NCBI GenBank assembly: GCA_037179515.1
Contig: JAXCGZ010003877.1
Span: 82,944 to 146,943 of the forward strand
Direction of reading: 5' to 3'
Length of the DNA stretch: 64,000 nt
Origin: Halocaridina rubra
Taxonomy: Eukaryota > Arthropoda > Malacostraca > Decapoda > Atyidae
Shown: positions 58,719-64,000 of the stretch, one piece after another
Layout of the letters: each line of letters starts with the position of its first letter
Numbering within the stretch: the first letter of the stretch is position 1
Made by a program: the position numbers and the translations under genes
The notes under the pieces: generated by a model
What the model was told of the DNA's origin: nothing
Databases searched by the model: none
What the model saw: the letters and a program-made list of their open reading frames with translations, nothing else

Positions 58719-60782
58719 TGTTGGGGGAATGGAGAGTGTTGGTAAGATTCTGTTTTACTAAGGGGACTCAAAGTACTGAGCTCGGTTAAGAGCTCACAAA
58801 CAGACAGGACAGATATTTGCACTTGAACACCCAACCCATATACCACTACTTGGTTAAATGAAACTCAGAATTCAGTTTTCGAAATGCAATGACATTAAAA
58901 GAATTGAATTAAATTTTTTTAATTCAATTTTATGAAATGCTGCCTCGAATCCCGGAGGTGGTGAGCACGAATTTGTTTCCTGGCACCACAGATGTATGCC
59001 AAGACTTTGGCCTAAACTCGACGATTATCTCTGTCAAACAGGCAAAGTAGAATAGGGGACACTGTAATTGCAGAAACAGAAATGACACACTGTTAATAAT
59101 GGGAAACTGAAAGCATGAGCACACATATAATGAGTTTCCAATATTATTCTACTGGATGAAAATATATTGGTTAGTCACAGCTAACCAGAAATATTTATGC
59201 TACCATAATAGCATACAAAACCATTAATTCTTTGCTGGTATTAAAGGAAAACAATTTATTCACAATAAATGAAGAATAAGCAAGACAAATACAGTACTGT
59301 ATGTATTCCTTAAATTGTGGGCAACCACAAAGTTGCAATGCTTATTACTGATTTGCAATTAATATGGTAAAACACTCTATTTATGATAAAGGAAGAATCT
59401 ACGAGATAAATACAGTATTCATTCACTTTTCGTTATCAAGAACTGTTTGCAATGAAAAATGGGGTGGCAAAACCACCTTTTGAAGTATTTGCAACTTATA
59501 ACTCAAACATATGAAGAATTAGCAAGATAAATACAGTATGCGTTCGTTAGATTGTGGTTAACAGGAAATATTTGCAAAACCAACAGGGTAAAACTACCTT
59601 TTAGTTATTTGCAGTTTAACACGTTAGTTAAATGAATAATTATTTGCAGTTTATATAGCAAATAGCTTTATTCACGAGTTTTTGACGTAAAACACTTTAT
59701 TTACGGTGACAGAAAGCGATGAAATGAAATTAGAATTTATTAGGAGAAGGGATAGATTTTTACGGGGTCATAACCAGTCTTCAGAGGATGAGATTTTTGT
59801 TTATCACATTCAATGAAAAGCAACTTCTTAGCAATGTATATCAGCTGTAATTTCCAGGTTAAGGAATTAACTTTGGCAAGTGAGATTCCAGTTAGGTAAT
59901 CTACAAAATTTTGTTTGTATGGGAATGGTATCTGAGAAAAAATTGGTAGGATTTAACCAGTAACGAATGTAACTAATTCTCGAAAAACCAATTTGCTTGA
60001 CCCACGAGCTTTACCATACACTATCCCTCACCTTGTTTGTGCCAGATGAATTCCTGTGAAGATGCCACATAAATAAAGTTTGAAATAAACTTGACTGCTG
60101 AGGCGAGATGCTGTCTCTGGGATGTTTGGCCGCCAAATGAGAGCGCTTCAATGTCCCTCCTGGTGACGTCATCTGTAGGATATATTTCTAGAGCAGTAAC
60201 TGGCTCTTATATCATTTAAGGACTACTTTAGTGGTGGTCCCTGGCAGGCAATTATAGCAGAGATGCAAGGGAGAGACAGTATTTTAGGTGCAACAAGTGG
60301 AAGCAAATAAAATAAAACGAGAATAATAATGGAAAGTTAGGTTACTGGTAAACAATCTCTAGAACATTCTTTGTGTTGTAGGAGATGGAATTTAAGTACT
60401 CAAATAATAAAGAAGCTACTGATATATATCTAGACAGGCTAATGACATAAGAGCAAGGTCAAATTTATAACAAAATTATCAGCAAGAGCTATTTTATCAT
60501 AAGAAAATTGTAAAGAAAACGTATCTGATAGGCTCACTGAAAAGGTGGAAAGGTAGGAGCAGCCTTTATAACGGGACTCTGCTTGTACACGTAAAAAGAA
60601 TAGTAAATAAGGTATATTTAAAATTAGCGATAAGCTAAAATATAATTTGCAAATAATCATAATCTGCAAAAGTGAAGAGGTGGGAATTATTTTTTAGTTA
60701 GAAAAATGACAGTTAAGTTACTAAATTAACTAATAAGGCATCTAACAGCCTCTGGTGACTTTGAGCGAAACACTCTGTCACA
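58719..60782 (-). mobile_element. LTR 3 of the array (5' LTR of element 2)
   Basis: Starts TGTTGGGGGAATGG and ends CTCTGTCACA, 2064 bases. The right flank is ATCAC and leads into a plus-strand Tigger remnant, not into the continuation of the Tigger at 24613-27818. Confidence 0.92.
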
Positions 60783-62403
60783 ATCACTAGGCAGTGTAGT
60801 AACCTTATAGTCGAGATGGAGAGATTGCTAGTGCCTTGGCTTGAAGACCAAAAGTGACAGCGTATCCCAGTGAGCCTCATGATTATTTAGGGAAAGGCTA
60901 AAATATTGTTTGAAACCTTGAAAAGAGAAAAGGGGGAAGGGAGTGCAAGTGAAGAGTTTGTGGCATTAGGGATTGATTTAATCATTTTAAGGTTCGTGCA
61001 AACTTGCATAGCATAAGAATGCAAGGTGAAGCTGCTAATGGTGATGAGGAAGCAGCAAAGATGTTTCCTACTGCTTTGGCTGAGATAATAGGGGAGGGGG
61101 TTACTGTGCTAACCAGATATTTAATGTGGTTGAGACTGGCTTATTCTGAAATCGTATGCCTAGTCGTACATACATTGCCAAGGAGGAGAGGACAGTACCA
61201 GGCCATAAAGTCAGCAAGGAGAGACTGACTTAGTTTTTTGGGGGATAGTACTGCTGGAGACTGTAAGCTGAAGCCCTTGTTGGTTTATTTAGCAGAAAAT
61301 CCAAGGGCACTCAAGGGCGTTTGGGAGGGTCAACTGCCAGTCATCTAGAAGTCAAACAAGAAGGCTTGAATAACACTTCAAATATCTGAGAACTGGTTCA
61401 GCAACCATTTTGTGCCTGAAGCGGAGAGGTATTGTATTTTCAAGGGTCTGCCCTTCAACGTGTTGCTAATCTTGGACAAGACTCCTGGTCACTCTGCTCA
61501 CTTGGATGACATTCATCCTAATGTAAAGGTGGTTTAGCTTCCACCTAATACCACTTGCGTTACAACCAATGGATCAGGGGGCCATTGCCTCTTTCAAGGC
61601 CTGCTACCTCTGGAAAACAATCGCTATAGCTCTCAAGGCAACTCAGAAGGACAAGAACTTGACTCTCAAAGACTTTTGGAAATCGAACAATATTCTTCAT
61701 GATGTGAAGAATTTTGTTGATGCTTGAGGAAGTGATGCACACGAACATGAATGAGGTATGGAAAGAAGCATGCCCCTATTTTGTGAATTCTTTCCAGGCT
61801 TTGAGGAGAGAGTTGAGGCTGTAACCAAGAATGTAGTTGTCATGATTAAGGAGCTCGAGTTGGAGGTGGGAACTGATTACATAAAAGAGCTTCTGAAATC
61901 TCATGGCAAGGAGTTATCTACCGAGGACCTCATTCAATTGGAGAAGCAGATGATTGAAGAGGTGGAAGAACTACCAAGTCCAGAACCCAAAAGATTCACA
62001 ACCAAGGAAATTGAAAAATGTTTGCCCTGGCAGAGGAATTGCTGGCAAACCTCAAGGCTTAGGACCCCAACGTTGCCATGTACATTACGGTTGAGAGAGA
62101 TATCAATGATCCCTGCTGTGTTACAAGGAAATTTCAGAGGAGAAGAAAAGGGCATCCTTCCAATCTCCCCTTGACCACTTCATGAGGGTAGAGCCCCCTC
62201 CAACAGATCCCGTACCTCTACATCAAAAGACTTACCTGCACTAGTATTTGCATCATCTGCTGTATGTTCTTTTATCTCTCCAGACTCACCTGCTCCAGTC
62301 TCCTCAGCACCTGCCTCTCCAGCTTCCACCTCCCAATAAGCCTGTCTTTCCTTTTTTGCAACTCATCTTCCAGTGCGCTAGCCGACTATACAAGTAATGG
62401 GAA
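60783..62403 (+). pseudogene. Tigger DDE transposase, heavily decayed
   Basis: Pieces in order on the plus strand: a second-HTH remnant (GKAKILFETLKREKGEGSAS near 60900), NLHSIRMQGEAANGDEEAAK (61000-61060), TYIAKEERT-like and the ENPRALKG equivalent (61290-61330), DKTPGHSAHLDDIHPNVKVV (61480-61530), LQPMDQGAIASFKACYLWKT near 61565, and the C-terminal frame 61758-62174 (FFPGFEERVEAVTKNVVVMI, LSTEDLIQLEKQMIEE). Many stops. It is a different Tigger family from the one at 26.5-27.8 kb. LTR 3 cuts its 5' end. Confidence 0.85.
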
Positions 62404-63485
62404 TGTGACAGAGTGTTTTGCTCAAAGTTACCAGAGGCTGTAGTAGATGCCTTATTAGTTAATTTAGTAACTAGTAACAGTCTTTTATTCTTACTAAAAT
62501 AATTCTCACTCCTTGCCTTTTGCAGATTATGATTATTTGCCATATATATTTCAGCTAATAGCTAATTTTAAACATATCTTATTAAATATTCTTGTACGTG
62601 TGGAAACCATGAACCCACTATAAAAATCTCCCTCCTATTTCTTTGTTCTCTGCTTTTCTCTCATGTAGTGATGACGTACTTGTAAATACGTTTTTTACAT
62701 AATTTTCTTATGATATAATAGCTCTTGCTGATGAATTATTTATATTATAAAAATAGCTCTTGCTGATAAATTAATTATAAATTTGACCCCGTTTATATGT
62801 CATTAGCCTGTCTAGATACATTTCAGTATCATTATTCCTTGAATAATTAAAATTCCATCCCCAGCAAAGCAAAGAACGTTCTAGAGATTGTTCGCCAGTA
62901 ACCTATTTTGCCCATAATAATTCTCGTTTTTTTTTTTATTTGCTTCCGCTTGTTGCACCTAAAATACTGTCTCTCCCTTGCATCTTTGCCATAATTGACT
63001 GCCAGGGACCACCACTACAGTAGCCCTCTCATATTATATGAACAAGTTACTTCTCTGGATATATATCCTACATATGACGTCACCAGAAAGGACTTTGAAT
63101 CGTCCTCATTTGGCGGCCAAACATCCCAGAGGCAAGATCTCGCGTCAGCAGTCAAGCTTACTTCAAGCCTTATTTACGTGGCGTCTTCACAGGAATTCAT
63201 CTGGCACTAACAAGGTGAGAGATAGTGCATGGTAAAGCATGTTGGTCAAGCAAATTGGGAATTCGAGAAACTGGTTAAATTCGTTACTGGTAAAATCCTA
63301 CAAAAATTTTCTCAGATACAATTCTCAAAAAAAACGAACTTTTGTAGATTACCTAACTGGAATCTCATTTGCCAAATTTAATTCCTTGATTTGGAAATTA
63401 TCGCCATTATACAATGATAAGAAATTTCTTTCTCTGAATGTGCCAAACTAAAATCTCATCCTCAGAAGATTGCTTATTACCACGT
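62404..63485 (+). mobile_element. Partial LTR of the Gmr1-type family, opposite orientation
   Basis: Starts TGTGACAGAGTG and follows the reverse complement of LTRs 1-3 (AGATGCCTTATTAGTTAATT, GCAAGATCTCGCG..., ACCTAACTGGAATCTCATTT) until about 63482. There it is interrupted by another LTR. Confidence 0.85.
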
Positions 63486-64000
63486 TGTTGGGGTTTAGGA
63501 TGCTAGAGTGTTGTTAAGATTCTGTTTTACTAAGGGGACTCAAAGTACCGAGCTCGGTTAAGAGCTCACAAACAGACAGGACAGATATTTGTACTTGAAC
63601 ACCCCATCTCTATTACCATTAGTCGGTTAATGAAACTCAGAATTCAACTTTCTTTTAATTTTGGAAATGCAATGACATTAAAAGAATTGAATTAAATTTC
63701 TCAAATTAAATTTTATGAAATGCTGCCTCGAATCCCGGAGATGGTGAGCACGATTTCGTTTCCCGGCACCACGGACGTATGCCAAGACTTTGGCCTCAAC
63801 TTGATGATTACCTCTGTCACACAGGCAGAGTAGAATACAGGACACTGCAATTTCAGAAACAGAAATGACACACTATTTATAATGGGAAACTGAAAGCATG
63901 AGCACACATATAATGAGTTTCCAATGTCATTCTACTGGATGAAAATATATTGGTTATTCACAGCTAACCAGAAATATTTATGCTACCAAAATAGCATACA
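63486..64000 (-). mobile_element. LTR (subfamily B) running off the window
   Basis: Starts TGTTGGGGTTTAGGATGCTA and follows the LTR sequence (TTTTACTAAGGGGACTCAAA) to the window end. It is inserted in, and opposite to, the LTR at 62404. Solo or full element cannot be decided here. Confidence 0.85.

Noticed and set aside
27819..60782. An endogenous retrovirus with an envelope gene
   Set aside because: No frame between RNase H and the 3' LTR (about 700 bases) could encode an envelope protein.

Overview
This window looks like a TE-dense arthropod nuclear genome, most likely a decapod crustacean (taxon inferred, not proven). Pointers are very long (AT)n tracts, Tigger/pogo, CR1/Jockey-type LINE, BEL/Pao and Ty3/gypsy elements, and one clear host gene: selenocysteine elongation factor eEFSec (8219-9916, +), which many insects have lost. 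No bacterial genes, rRNA, CRISPR or functional tRNA is seen.

Layout. 1-2043: AT-rich, with a weak candidate terminal exon at 889-1074 (-). 2044-7206: a decayed Ty3/gypsy element (-) of conventional gag-PR-RT-RH-IN order, with a triplicated segment in its 3' LTR and an inverted LTR pair at its 5' end. 8204-9916: eEFSec, coding region in one exon, 3' splice site just upstream. 10121-24612: alternating (AT)n tracts and Tigger-like elements whose ends abut the tracts, plus a solo LTR (11892-13908), a palindromic tRNA-derived repeat (17381-18079), a LINE copy (19455-21121) and a two-armed ~159-bp satellite (22340-24300). 24613-27818: 3' part of a Tigger element (-).

27819-60782 is the centrepiece: an LTR-internal-LTR-internal-LTR array of one retrotransposon family, all on the minus strand, with 2.06-2.09 kb LTRs and tRNA-Lys-type primer sites. 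Both internal regions have the order gag-protease-INTEGRASE-RT-RNase H, i.e. gypsy-like domains in copia-like order, as described for Gmr1-type elements. The first internal region carries two LINE insertions (36378-39090 +, 39270-43633 -). The second carries an internally deleted BEL/Pao element (48747-54237) flanked by a 36-bp duplication, and a 610-bp mini solo LTR (55579-56188) flanked by a perfect 5-bp duplication. The outer flanks of the array do not match each other.

60783-64000: a decayed Tigger transposase (+), then two LTRs of the array family nested in opposite orientations and running off the window. Apart from eEFSec, and possibly the weak exons at 889-1074 and 7309-7503, all recognisable coding sequence is transposon-derived. 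The nesting gives relative ages: the Gmr1-type elements predate the LINE, BEL and mini-LTR insertions.
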